A DNA stretch of 64,000 bases, from positions 144,072 to 208,071 of the forward strand of contig NZ_AUBE01000013.1 in NCBI RefSeq assembly GCF_000429085.1. Direction: 5' to 3'. The stretch comes from Streptomyces flavidovirens DSM 40150. Its GTDB lineage: Bacteria; Actinomycetota; Actinomycetes; Streptomycetales; Streptomycetaceae. Shown in pieces: positions 38,512 to 47,177 of this stretch (positions are counted from its first letter, which is position 1; each line of letters starts with the position of its first letter). The notes under the pieces are model-generated. The model had not been told where the DNA came from. It saw nothing but the letters and a program-made list of their open reading frames with translations, and did no database searches. The position numbers and the translations under genes are program-made.

Positions 38512-38703
38512 TCACAGCTCTGAGGGGTTTGGCCGCAGACGGAGTATGAGATGCCGGAGCTCTTCGGTGGTGGCGGTGAGGACGACCGCCGGGTTGTCGC
38601 TCTCGCGCAGGAGGACGGTTCCGTCGGGGGCGGAGGCGATGTTGACGCAGGCGTTGCCCTCCGCGCAGTAGGAGGACTTCTGCCATACGCTAGCGGTCGG
38701 CAT
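38512..38703 (-). CDS. DUF397 protein
   Basis: A 63-aa protein with the DUF397 pattern WQKSSYC...GNACVNIA...VLLRESDNPAVVLTAT. These small proteins accompany XRE/DUF5753 regulators in Streptomyces (whiJ-like and abaA-like loci) and modulate them. It is the second of two DUF397 genes behind the XRE gene. Confidence 0.9.
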   Translation of the reverse strand: MPTASVWQKSSYCAEGNACVNIASAPDGTVLLRESDNPAVVLTATTEELRHLILRLRPNPSEL

Positions 38704-38715
38704 GCCGGGCCCCTT

Positions 38716-38916
38716 TCAGGCGTCGGCGGAACGGGGGCTGAACCCGTGGGTCTTCAGGCCCAGTACGAGCTGGCGCACACTTTGCGTGGTGGCGGTGAGG
38801 ACGACCGCCGGGTCGTCGCTCTCGCGCAGCTTGACGCCTTGCCGATCGGCGCGTATTTCGAGGCAGTTGGAGCTGTCCCCGCTGTAGGAGGACTTCTGCC
38901 AGTGCGGTGTCGACAT
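38716..38916 (-). CDS. DUF397 protein
   Basis: A 66-aa DUF397 protein (HWQKSSYSGDSSNCLEIRA...VKLRESDDPAVVLTAT). ATG 38916 with GGGAG five bases before it is chosen; a GTG four codons upstream is possible. It lies 13 bases after the XRE gene and 12 before the next DUF397 gene, so the three form an operon. Confidence 0.9.
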   Translation of the reverse strand: MSTPHWQKSSYSGDSSNCLEIRADRQGVKLRESDDPAVVLTATTQSVRQLVLGLKTHGFSPRSADA

Positions 38917-38929
38917 GGTGGCTCCCACC

Positions 38930-39781
38930 TCAAATGTCCTGTGCGATGCGGTGGATGAAATCGCGGGACGCAGACGGCTTCAAAGCGCTGTGCTGCATGC
39001 GGTCCAGAACTGAGCGGTACTTCACCAGCTTGGCCTCGGCGTCGAGGAAGTCGCAGCCGTGGTGTACGTCGAGTTGCACAGTGTCGAGCTGCGGCACGGG
39101 GCCGGCGACGTAGTCGATGGACTGGCCGTTGCCCGGGAAGGTCGCTTCGCCAAAGGGGATCACTCTGATGGTGATGTTGTCGCGCTCGCTCATCGCGATG
39201 AGGTGGTTGAGTTGGGCTCGTGCCGTTGTGGGGCCGCCGAACCCCATGCGAAGGGCGGCTTCGTGGATGTTCGCGGTGTACGGAACCGGAGGGTCCCGAT
39301 AGATGATCTCCTGGCGCTTGATGCGGTGGGAGATGCGGTGTTCCATTTCGTACGGTCGCAGGGGTGGCGTGACGGTGTTGAACAGTGCGCGGGCGTGGTC
39401 CGGCGTCTGGAGCAGCGCCGGAATGTGGATCACCAGCCCCACTCTCAACTCGGTTGCGTAGCACTCCAGCTCCGCAAGGTCGGCAAATACGGCAGGAAGG
39501 TACTCCCGGTACTCGTCCCACCAGCCGCGCTTGCGGCCGCCGGTCATGGCGGCGAGAGCCTCGACGAGTTGGTCGTCTCCGCATGAGTAGGCGCTGGCGA
39601 AGGCGCGAACCCGGTCGGCGCTGACGGCGTAGCGACCGGCTTCGATGCTGCTGATTCGCGCTTGGTTGACGCCGAGGAGAGTGGCGGCCGCGGTGGCGGT
39701 CAGGCCGGCGTGCTCGCGCAGTTTGCGCAGCTCGGCACCAAGACGCCGCTGGCGCAGAGTTGGTGCGGTGCTGGGTGTCAT
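38930..39781 (-). CDS. XRE-family regulator with DUF5753
   Basis: A 283-aa protein. The helix-turn-helix is at about residues 8-65 (LGAELRKLREHAGLTATAAATLLGVNQARISSIEAG). The DUF5753 effector domain follows (YATELRVGLVIHIPALLQTPDHARALF...YTANIHEAALR...ITIRVIPFGEATFPG). Family members control development and antibiotic genes together with DUF397 partners. ATG 39781 is chosen. The AT-rich region upstream has the dyad ATGAGA-acta-TCTCAT at 39859-39874, a possible autoregulatory site. Confidence 0.9.
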   Translation of the reverse strand: MTPSTAPTLRQRRLGAELRKLREHAGLTATAAATLLGVNQARISSIEAGRYAVSADRVRAFASAYSCGDDQLVEALAAMTGGRKRGWWDEYREYLPAVFADLAELECYATELRVGLVIHIPALLQTPDHARALFNTVTPPLRPYEMEHRISHRIKRQEIIYRDPPVPYTANIHEAALRMGFGGPTTARAQLNHLIAMSERDNITIRVIPFGEATFPGNGQSIDYVAGPVPQLDTVQLDVHHGCDFLDAEAKLVKYRSVLDRMQHSALKPSASRDFIHRIAQDI

Positions 39782-40016
39782 GAGGCTCCCCTCTTCGTGT
39801 GCACGCATGCTGCCGTGTCACCCACAAGGGGCAGGTTGGCAAGCATTCCTTTGAATCGATGAGAACTATCTCATTGGGCGCTCTATGGTGTGACGCAAGC
39901 CACTCGCCGTCAGGCGTCGCGATCCCGGAAGCGCACCGCCCCGACCAGGGCGGCATTGCCACCGCGTGGTGCCGCGTGTGAGTGGGGTCAACTCCGTCCT
40001 TCCATAGGGGATTTCC

Positions 40017-40470
40017 ATGGCCACCGTATCCTCGCCCGAGCCCTGGGCGTACGCCCTTCACCTGCCGCACGATCCGCGGGCTGCGCGCGTCGCGCGGATG
40101 ACTCTGCGGGCCGTTCTCGCCGGGCACGGCATGAGCGGACTGCTCGACACCGCAGAGCTGTTGACCTCTGAGGTGGTCACCAATTCCTATCGCCACTCCG
40201 ACGGCCCCGCCTCCCTGCGCATGCGGTCCATGGACAAGGGGCGGCGGCTGCGGGTCAACCAATCCCGTGATCCCCGCCCCCTTCCACAAACCGCCGGGGC
40301 TGTTGCCGCTCGTTCCGGAGCCGGACGGTTCCACCGGTGGGCGGGGGCTGCTGCTCGTGCAGCTCTGTGCCGACAATTGGGGTGGTTTTTCCGTCGGGGC
40401 CGGGCTCGGCGGGAAACTGCTCTGGTTCGAGCTGGGGCGGCCCGAGGTGGAATTCGCTTTCGCGGCGTGA
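40017..40470 (+). pseudogene. frameshifted HATPase_c (anti-sigma-like) gene
   Basis: The first part (to about 40255) reads as the N-terminal half of a Streptomyces RsbW/SpoIIAB-like ATPase, including an N-box region LLTSEVVTNSYRHSD. After GRRLRV the proper continuation NPVIPAPF...GGRGLLLVQLCADNWG, with the glycine-rich ATP lid, is only in the +1 frame and ends at TGA 40470. About eleven bases seem to be missing between GRRLRV and NPVIP. Such ATPases are normally divergent partners of XRE/DUF397 sets, as here. Confidence 0.75.
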
Positions 40471-40490
40471 TGAGCAATGGAGAGCAGGGA

Positions 40491-40835
40491 GTGACCGTGG
40501 CCGAATGGCTGACCGTACTGACCATGACCGACAGCCGCGAGAAGGCGCTGGTGCTCGCGCGCGATGCCGTCGACGCGAGGTTGGCCGCCTGTGCGCAGGT
40601 CATCGGGCCGGTGGCCTCCGTCTACTGGTGGGAGGGCGCGACGGAGACCGCCGAGGAGTGGCAGGTGGTGTTCAAGACGGCGGGCGTGCGGTACGCCGAT
40701 CTGGAGGCGCACCTCAAGGACGCGCACGATTACGAGACGCCCGAGATCATCGCTACGGCCGTGGTGCGCGGCAGCGCGGAGTATCTGGCGTGGGTGGAGC
40801 AGGAGACCGCCATTCCGGAGAACAGCGGCCCGTGA
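40491..40835 (+). CDS. cutA: divalent cation tolerance protein
   Basis: A 114-aa ferredoxin-like trimeric protein linked to copper tolerance. Typical CutA motifs are LARDAVDARLAACAQVIGPVASVYWWEG, EEWQVVFKT and HDYETPEIIA. GTG 40491 follows GGAG by 9 bases; an in-frame ATG at 40470 that overlaps the preceding TGA stop (TGATG) would add 7 residues. Confidence 0.92.
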   Translation: MTVAEWLTVLTMTDSREKALVLARDAVDARLAACAQVIGPVASVYWWEGATETAEEWQVVFKTAGVRYADLEAHLKDAHDYETPEIIATAVVRGSAEYLAWVEQETAIPENSGP

Positions 40836-40841
40836 CCCCGG

Positions 40842-42986
40842 TCAGTTCTGCGCGCGTTCGACCCGTACCGCGCACACCTTGAACTCCGGCATACGTGACG
40901 TCGGGTCCAGCGCCGGGTTCGTCAGGGTGTTGACCCGGCCCTCGCCCGGCCAGTGGAACGGCATGAAGACCGTGTCCGAGCGGATGGAGTCCGTGATCCT
41001 GGCCGGCGCGACCGCCCGCCCGCGCCGCGACACCACCGCCAGCCGGTCGCCCTCCGACACGTCCAGGCGCTGCGCGAGCCGTGGGTGCAGTTCCACGAAC
41101 GGGCCGGGCGCGGCCGCGTTGAGTTCGTCGACGCGGCGGGTCTGGGCGCCGGACTGGTACTGGGCGACGACCCGGCCGGTGGTGAGGAGGAGCGGGTACT
41201 CGGCGTCCGGTTCCTCCGCCGCCGGGCGGTGTACGACGGGGACGAAGCGGGCGCGCCCGTCGGGAGTCTCGAAGCGGTCGAGGAAGAGCCGGGGCGTACC
41301 GGGGTGGTCCTCGGTGGGGTGTGTCGTACCCGCACCCCCCTCCGGGCACGGCCAGAAGACGCCGTCCTCCTCGGCGATCCGGCGGTACGAGATGCCCGAG
41401 TAGTCCGCCGGGCCGCCCGCCGACGCGCGGCGCAGCTCGTCGAAGACTTCCTCGGGGTCGACGGGGAAACCCTTCTCGTGGCCCAGCAGCGCCGCGAGCG
41501 CGTGCATGACCTCCAGGTCCGTACGTACACCGGGCGGCGGGTCGATCGCCTTGCGCCGCAGCAGGACCCGTCCCTCCAGGTTCGTCGTGGTGCCGGTCTC
41601 CTCCGCCCATTGGGTTACGGGGAGGACTACGTCCGCCAGTGCCGCCGTTTCGGAGAGGACCACGTCCGCCACCGCCAGGAAGTCCAGCGCGCGCAGGCGC
41701 TCCTCGATGTGGGCGGCGCGGGGCGCCGAGACGACCGGGTTCGAGCCCATCAGCAGGAGGGACTTGATGTCACCGCCGAGCGCGTCGAGGAGTTCGTACG
41801 CACTGCGGCCCGGTCCCGGCAGGCTGTCCGGGTCCACGCCCCACACCCCCGCGACGTGCTCGCGCGCGGCCGGGTCGGTGAGCTTGCGGTAGCCGGGCAG
41901 CTGGTCGGCCTTCTGGCCGTGCTCGCGGCCGCCCTGCCCGTTGCCCTGGCCGGTGAGACAGCCGTAACCGGAATGGGGACGGCCGGCGCGGCCCGTGGCG
42001 AGGCAGAGGTTGATCCAGGCGCCGACCGTGTCCGTGCCCTTGGACTGCTGCTCGGGGCCGCGCGCGGTGAGGACCATGCCGGTCCCGGCGTCGCAGAACA
42101 TCCGTACCGCGTCGCGGAGCTGGGGGAGCGGGACGCCGGTGAGGCGTTCGACGAGTTCGGGCCAGTGCCCCATCGCGGCCGACCGTGCCTCCTCCCAGCC
42201 GGTCGTACGGTCACGGATGAAGGCGTCGTCCGTACGGCCTTCGGCCACGACGATGTGCAGCAGTCCGAGCGCGAGCGCCAGGTCGGTGCCCGGGCGCGGC
42301 GCGAGATGCAGGTCGGCCTGTTCGGCGGTGCGGGTGCGGCGGGGGTCGACGACGATGAGCTTGCCGCCGTTCTCCTTCAGCTCCGTGAGGTAGCGCAGCG
42401 CGGGCGGCATCGTCTCCGCGAGGTTCGAACCGACGAGGATCACGCAGCCCGTGCGCGGGATGTCCTCCAGCGGGAAGGGCAGGCCCCGGTCAAGACCGAA
42501 GGCCTTCTGGTGGGCGGCGGCGGCGGACGACATGCAGAAGCGGCCGTTGTAGTCGATCTGCGACGTGGACAGGACTACGCGGGCGAACTTGCCGAGCGCG
42601 TACGCCTTCTCGTTGGTGAGTCCGCCGCCTCCGAAGACCCCGACCGCGTCGCGGCCGTACGCCTCTTGTGTACGACCGAGCCCCTCCGCGATCTTTGAAA
42701 GGGCCTCCTCCCAGGTGGCCGGTTCGAGCCTGCCTGTGGCGGGGCGGCGGACCAGTGGCTCGGTCAGGCGCACCCGGGAGGAGAGCACAGCGGGCGCCGT
42801 ACGGCCCTTGCCGCACAGCGCGCCCCGGTTCACCGGGAAGTCCGTACGCTCGACGACTTCCACCACGTCGCTGACCTGGGCGGCGGCGCGCAGGTTCATG
42901 CCGCACTGGAGCGCGCAGTACGGGCAGTGGGTGGGGGTGGGGGTCGACGGCGGTGCGGGGGACGGGGCGGGGGAGGTGCGGGGCAT
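40842..42986 (-). CDS. nasA: assimilatory nitrate reductase, molybdopterin oxidoreductase
   Basis: A 714-aa bis-MGD enzyme reducing nitrate to nitrite. N-terminal [4Fe-4S] ligands CPYCALQCGM...CGKG (near residues 21-60), then molybdopterin domains with GGGGLTNEKAY, RFCMSSAAAAHQ and VDPRRTRTAEQADLHL, and the C-terminal MoCo-dinucleotide domain starting near LLTTGRVVAQYQSG. It lacks the extra C-terminal 2Fe-2S domain seen in some NasA proteins. Two GTAAC repeats (GlnR-like) lie upstream, fitting nitrogen control. Named by motifs and nir linkage; formate dehydrogenase-like members are the alternative. Confidence 0.88.
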   Translation of the reverse strand: MPRTSPAPSPAPPSTPTPTHCPYCALQCGMNLRAAAQVSDVVEVVERTDFPVNRGALCGKGRTAPAVLSSRVRLTEPLVRRPATGRLEPATWEEALSKIAEGLGRTQEAYGRDAVGVFGGGGLTNEKAYALGKFARVVLSTSQIDYNGRFCMSSAAAAHQKAFGLDRGLPFPLEDIPRTGCVILVGSNLAETMPPALRYLTELKENGGKLIVVDPRRTRTAEQADLHLAPRPGTDLALALGLLHIVVAEGRTDDAFIRDRTTGWEEARSAAMGHWPELVERLTGVPLPQLRDAVRMFCDAGTGMVLTARGPEQQSKGTDTVGAWINLCLATGRAGRPHSGYGCLTGQGNGQGGREHGQKADQLPGYRKLTDPAAREHVAGVWGVDPDSLPGPGRSAYELLDALGGDIKSLLLMGSNPVVSAPRAAHIEERLRALDFLAVADVVLSETAALADVVLPVTQWAEETGTTTNLEGRVLLRRKAIDPPPGVRTDLEVMHALAALLGHEKGFPVDPEEVFDELRRASAGGPADYSGISYRRIAEEDGVFWPCPEGGAGTTHPTEDHPGTPRLFLDRFETPDGRARFVPVVHRPAAEEPDAEYPLLLTTGRVVAQYQSGAQTRRVDELNAAAPGPFVELHPRLAQRLDVSEGDRLAVVSRRGRAVAPARITDSIRSDTVFMPFHWPGEGRVNTLTNPALDPTSRMPEFKVCAVRVERAQN

Positions 42987-43008
42987 GCCGTCAGCATGCG
43001 GCGGCGGT

Positions 43009-43035
43009 GTTACGGCGACGGGCGCCCGGTGTTAC
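43009..43035. promoter_or_regulatory. GlnR-box candidate upstream of nasA
   Basis: On the minus strand two GTAAC half sites start exactly 22 bases apart (GTAACACCGG...GTAACACCGC), the distance between the two gTnAC halves of a full GlnR box. The intervening GaAAC halves are not conserved. It lies 23 bases before the nasA ATG, as the equivalent element does before the nir operon. Confidence 0.65.
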
Positions 43036-43208
43036 GCCTCCGGTACGCCTGGCTCCGCGTCGCTCCCTCTGTGCGGTGAGGTGCCAATGGTGGTGGCGAC
43101 GGCTGCTACTGCCGGCGAGGTGCCTGACCGTGATCCCGGCCGTCCCGGCCGTCCCGGCCGTCCACCGCCGGCTGAGCGCTTCTCGGCACACCGGCGGCCG
43201 TCGGTCTG

Positions 43209-43970
43209 TCAGCGCGCCGACGCGCCGGCCGACGCCTCGGCCAGCGCTTCAGCCACACCGGGTTCCTGGCGCCCCAGAAACTGCGGATCCGGTTCGGTCG
43301 CGGCGTCGAGCGCCGCCTTGCCGGCCGCGAGGATCTCCCGTACGCCGCCGTAGTACCAGGTGGCGTCGCGCCGGGCGTCGACACCGACGCCGTACGCGTC
43401 GACGCCGGCCGCCCGGCACAGCCCGATCGCCCGGCGGATGTGGAATCCCTGGCTCACCAGCACGGCCCGGTCCACCCCGAAGATCTTCTTGGCCCGTACG
43501 CACGAATCCCAGGTGTCGAAGCCGGCGAAGTCGCTGACGATGCGCTTGTCGGGCACGCCTCGCGCGACGAGGTAGGCGCGCATGGCGTCCGGTTCGTCGT
43601 ACTCCGTCCGGCTGTTGTCCCCGGTCACGAGCACGACCTTCGCCTTGCCCGCCCGGTACAGCTCGGCGGCGGTGTCGAGGCGGTTCGCCAGGTACGGCGA
43701 CGGGCCGCCCCGCCAGAGGCCCGCCCCGAAGACGACGACCACGTCGCGGGCGGGGGCGTCGGCCGTCGTCCTGACCCGGCTGTCGGCGACGGCGTGCAGC
43801 CAGGTCGCGGGCGCGAGCGCGAACACGGTGGTGAGCATGAAGGCCTGGACGGTACGCCGTTGGGCGCGGCGGGTGCGGGGTATGAGGCGCGGGCGTTTCA
43901 GCCGACCGCCCGCCCACCGCTGTGCCCGGCCCCGCGCTTTACTCCATGCACTGCCCCAGGAAATTCGCAT
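43209..43970 (-). CDS. SanA/YdcF-like DUF218 membrane protein
   Basis: A 253-aa protein with a basic N-terminus, one membrane segment (about residues 42-62, TVQAFMLTTVFALAPATWL) and a DUF218 domain: VVVVFGAGLWRGGPSPYLANRLDTAAELYRAGKAKVVLVTGDN is its core (key motifs FGAGL, RLDTAAELY, VTGDN). Relatives include SanA (vancomycin exclusion) and ElyC (envelope). ATG 43970 is likely but has no strong ribosome site. The 222 bases to nasA hold the GlnR-like site and no gene. Confidence 0.8.
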   Translation of the reverse strand: MRISWGSAWSKARGRAQRWAGGRLKRPRLIPRTRRAQRRTVQAFMLTTVFALAPATWLHAVADSRVRTTADAPARDVVVVFGAGLWRGGPSPYLANRLDTAAELYRAGKAKVVLVTGDNSRTEYDEPDAMRAYLVARGVPDKRIVSDFAGFDTWDSCVRAKKIFGVDRAVLVSQGFHIRRAIGLCRAAGVDAYGVGVDARRDATWYYGGVREILAAGKAALDAATEPDPQFLGRQEPGVAEALAEASAGASAR

Positions 43971-44004
43971 GCTGTTGCCCGCCCCCGACTGGAATGCTTT
44001 CGCC

Positions 44005-44646
44005 ATGTCGAGACAATTCTGGCCCCTGTACGGACTACGGATCACAACTCCGCGCCTGGAACTGACGCTTCCGGACGGCGAGGTGCTCGACGAGCTGGCC
44101 CGCGTCGCGGCCGACGGCGTACACGACGAGGCGTCCATGCCGTTCTCGGTGCCGTGGACCGACGGGTCGCCGCAGGACCGGGCGCGGGCGACCTTCCAGC
44201 ACGTACTGGGCACCATCGCCGAGTGGCGGCCGGAGAAGTGGACACTCAGCCTCGCCGTACGGTGCGAGGGGAAGACCGTCGGACGGCAGGACTTGATGAC
44301 TGACGACTTCCCGGTGACCAGGGAAGGCGAGACCGGCTCCTGGCTGGGGCTGGCACACCAGGGGCGCGGCATCGGTACGGAGATGCGGGCGGCCATGCTG
44401 CACCTGGCCTTCGAGGGCCTTGGGGCGCGCCATGTCACGTCCGGCGCGATGACAGACAACGCCTCTTCCCTCCGGGTGTCGGAGAAGCTCGGCTACCGGC
44501 CGGACGGCCTGCTGGTGGAGTCGGTACGGGGCGAAGCCAGGACGGTGCTGCGGCTGCGCCTGACCCGCGAGGACTGGGAGACGCACCGAAGGGTGCCGGT
44601 GGAGGTAGCGGGGCTGGAGCCGTGCCGGGAGCTGTTCGGGGTGTAG
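44005..44646 (+). CDS. GNAT-family N-acetyltransferase
   Basis: A 213-aa protein. The acetyl-CoA loop is GLAHQGRGIGTEMRAAMLHLAF near residue 118, followed by the NASSLRVSEKLGYR motif, as in RimJ/RimL-like enzymes. The N-terminus LRITTPRLELTLPD supports the same group. The acceptor is unknown. It is divergent from the SanA-like gene, 34 bases away. Confidence 0.9.
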   Translation: MSRQFWPLYGLRITTPRLELTLPDGEVLDELARVAADGVHDEASMPFSVPWTDGSPQDRARATFQHVLGTIAEWRPEKWTLSLAVRCEGKTVGRQDLMTDDFPVTREGETGSWLGLAHQGRGIGTEMRAAMLHLAFEGLGARHVTSGAMTDNASSLRVSEKLGYRPDGLLVESVRGEARTVLRLRLTREDWETHRRVPVEVAGLEPCRELFGV

Positions 44647-44825
44647 CGACGGGGGCGCAGGCCCCTTCCCCGGGCGCGCCGGCTCTCGGCCCCGGTTGCG
44701 GGAAGGGGCGGGGTGGGGAAGGAAAGGTCCGCCTGACACCGGCCCCATCCGCCCGGTGAGGCCACCGAAAACACCCGTCACGCTCGCGCAACGAGGCTGC
44801 AACCTGCGCCCGGCAGTATCGGTTC

Positions 44826-45749
44826 ATGACGGAGTCGGCAGCACACCGCGAGTCACTTCCGCTCGACAGTACGGCGCAACTGCTCACCCGCATCACCACC
44901 CAGCTCGGCACGCAGCTGAGGCACGTCTCCCTGAACGGAACCCGCCGTCCGATGACACCGCCCCCGCACCCCCACCCGCACCCGCTCACGCACCCGCCCC
45001 GCCCTCCGTCCCCGCCCGCCCTCGTCGCCGTCGCCCACGGCAGCCGCGACCCCATGGCGCTGCGCACCGTCACCACGCTGCTGGAACGCGTGCGCGAGCT
45101 GCGCCCGGGTCTCGACGTACGGCTCGGGCACATCGAACTCAACGAGCCGCTGCTGCCCGACACGCTCGCGGACATCGGTCCGGGCGCGGCCGTGCTCGTA
45201 CCGCTGCTGCTCAGCCGTGGTTACCACGTCAAGCAGGACCTCCCGCAGGCCGCCGCTACCGCCCCCCACCTGCGCATCCGCATAGCGACCCCGCTCGGCC
45301 CGCACCCGCTCCTGGTCGAGGCGCTGTACGCCCGCCTCACCGAGGCCGGCTGGCGCACCTCCGACGCCACCGACCGGGGCAGCGGCGTCGTCCTCGCCGC
45401 CGCCGGCTCCCGCGACCCGCAGTCGGCCGCCGACACCCGCCGCACCGCCGCGATGCTGAGCGAACGCCTCGGCGGAGTCCCCGTCGTCCCCGCCTACGCG
45501 TCCGCCGCCTCCCCGACCGTCCCCGAAGCCCTGCGCGCCCTCGCCGCGCGCGGCCGCCACCGCACAGCCGTCGCCTCGTACTTCACCGCGCCCGGCCGCT
45601 TCGCCGCGCAGAGCGCCGCCGCCGCGCCCTGGATCGCGTCCGCGCCGCTCGGCACCCACCCGGCCCTGGCACGGCTCCTCCTGCTCCGTTACGACCAGGC
45701 TCTCGCCACCCGATCCCCGGCGCCCCGGCGTCAACTGGCCTCCGCCTGA
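44826..45749 (+). CDS. sirohydrochlorin chelatase-like protein (CbiX)
   Basis: A 307-aa CbiX/SirB-type protein with two ferrochelatase-like halves. The first begins VAVAHGSRDPMALRTV, with the metal-binding histidine in AHGS; the second has VLAAAGSRDPQSAAD, where that histidine is an alanine. LLLSRGYHVKQDLPQA carries the second active-site histidine. Inserting iron into sirohydrochlorin would yield siroheme for NirB. A His/Pro repeat (about residues 47-65) precedes the first domain. ATG 44826 is chosen. Confidence 0.88.
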   Translation: MTESAAHRESLPLDSTAQLLTRITTQLGTQLRHVSLNGTRRPMTPPPHPHPHPLTHPPRPPSPPALVAVAHGSRDPMALRTVTTLLERVRELRPGLDVRLGHIELNEPLLPDTLADIGPGAAVLVPLLLSRGYHVKQDLPQAAATAPHLRIRIATPLGPHPLLVEALYARLTEAGWRTSDATDRGSGVVLAAAGSRDPQSAADTRRTAAMLSERLGGVPVVPAYASAASPTVPEALRALAARGRHRTAVASYFTAPGRFAAQSAAAAPWIASAPLGTHPALARLLLLRYDQALATRSPAPRRQLASA

Positions 45750-45785
45750 GCCCCGGCTGTCACTGCCTGCGTTTACTGTCGGTGC

Positions 45786-47177
45786 ATGGAAGGCACAGCG
45801 CACGAAGCCCCGCACACGAACGCACAGCCCACGAACGCACAGTCCACCAACAACCCGCACAGCACCCCGCACAGCACTCCCCAGCCCGCCGACGCCCTCT
45901 ACGACGGCGCCGCCACCGAGCGCTGGGCCACCGAGCCCGACAAACGGCCCGGCAGGACCGCCTTCCAGCGCGACCGCGCGCGCGTGCTGCACTCCGCCTC
46001 GCTGCGCCGCCTCGCTGGCAAGACCCAGGTGGTCACGCCCGGCTCCAGCAGCCAGGTCTGGGACGCCAGCCCGCGTACCCGCCTCACCCACTCCCTCGAA
46101 TGCGCCCAGGTCGGCCGCGAGCTGGGGGCGGCCCTCGGCTGCGACCCGGACCTCGTCGAGGCCGCCTGCCTCTCCCACGACATGGGCCACCCGCCCTTCG
46201 GGCACAACGGCGAGCAGGCACTCAACGACTTCGCCAAGGATTGCGGCGGCTTCGAGGGCAACGCCCAGTCGCTCCGCCTCCTGACCCGCCTGGAGCCCAA
46301 GCGTTTCGTACCCTCCGCGGAGAGCGGCGAGATGGTCAGCGTCGGCCTCAACCTCACCCGCGCCGCCCTCGACGCCGCCACGAAATACCCCTGGCCGCGC
46401 GGCGCGCACCCCACCGACCCCGGCTCGGTGAAGTTCGGGGTGTACGAGGACGACCTGCCCGTCTTCGACTGGGTCCGCCAGGGCGCGCCCGCCCACCGCC
46501 AGTGCTTCGAGGCCCAGGTCATGGACTGGTCCGACGACGTGGCGTACTCGGTGCACGACTTCGAGGACGGCCTGCACGCCGGCCACCTCGACCCCAACTG
46601 CCTGTTCGCCGAGCCCGAGCGCCAGGAGATCTTCGCGGTGGCGATCGGCAGATACGTACCGGAGACGACCAGTCCGGACGAGCTGGCGGCGGCCCTCGAC
46701 CGCCTCCTCGACGAGGAGTGGTGGCCGCACGGCTACGACGGGTCGGCCGTCGCCCAGGCCCGGCTGAAGGACGCGACCAGCCAGCTCATCGGCCGCTTCT
46801 GCCTCTCCGCCGAGGGGGCGACCCGCCAGGCGTACGGAACGGGCAGGCTCACGAGGTACGCCGCCGAGCTGGTCGTTCCGCGCGAGGTCCGCCACGAGTG
46901 CGCCGTCCTCAAGGCCGTCGCCGACCGGTACGTCATGCAGCGCGACGAACAGGAGCGGCTGCGCGCGGATCAGCGCATCGTCATCGCGGAGCTCGCCGAG
47001 GCGCTCACGGCCCGCGCCCCCGAGGGCCTCGATCCCCAGTTCCGCGCACTCTTCGCCGCCGCGCCGGACGACAGGGCCCGCAAACGCGTGATCGTCGACC
47101 AGATCGCGTGCTTCACGGACGCCGCCGCCCGGTCCCTGCACGCCCGGCTCACGGCCGCAAGGGGCCACCGTTCATGA
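45786..47177 (+). CDS. dgt: deoxyguanosinetriphosphate triphosphohydrolase-like protein
   Basis: A 463-aa HD-domain enzyme that removes triphosphate from dNTPs. HD residues are seen in RLTHSLECAQVG (near residue 102) and CLSHDMGHPPFGHNGE (HD, near residue 130), with the closing aspartate in WSDDVAYSVHDFEDG. FQRDRARVLHSASLRRLAGKTQV is the expected start of the domain. The last 29 bases overlap the convergent ArsR-like gene. Confidence 0.95.
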   Translation: MEGTAHEAPHTNAQPTNAQSTNNPHSTPHSTPQPADALYDGAATERWATEPDKRPGRTAFQRDRARVLHSASLRRLAGKTQVVTPGSSSQVWDASPRTRLTHSLECAQVGRELGAALGCDPDLVEAACLSHDMGHPPFGHNGEQALNDFAKDCGGFEGNAQSLRLLTRLEPKRFVPSAESGEMVSVGLNLTRAALDAATKYPWPRGAHPTDPGSVKFGVYEDDLPVFDWVRQGAPAHRQCFEAQVMDWSDDVAYSVHDFEDGLHAGHLDPNCLFAEPERQEIFAVAIGRYVPETTSPDELAAALDRLLDEEWWPHGYDGSAVAQARLKDATSQLIGRFCLSAEGATRQAYGTGRLTRYAAELVVPREVRHECAVLKAVADRYVMQRDEQERLRADQRIVIAELAEALTARAPEGLDPQFRALFAAAPDDRARKRVIVDQIACFTDAAARSLHARLTAARGHRS

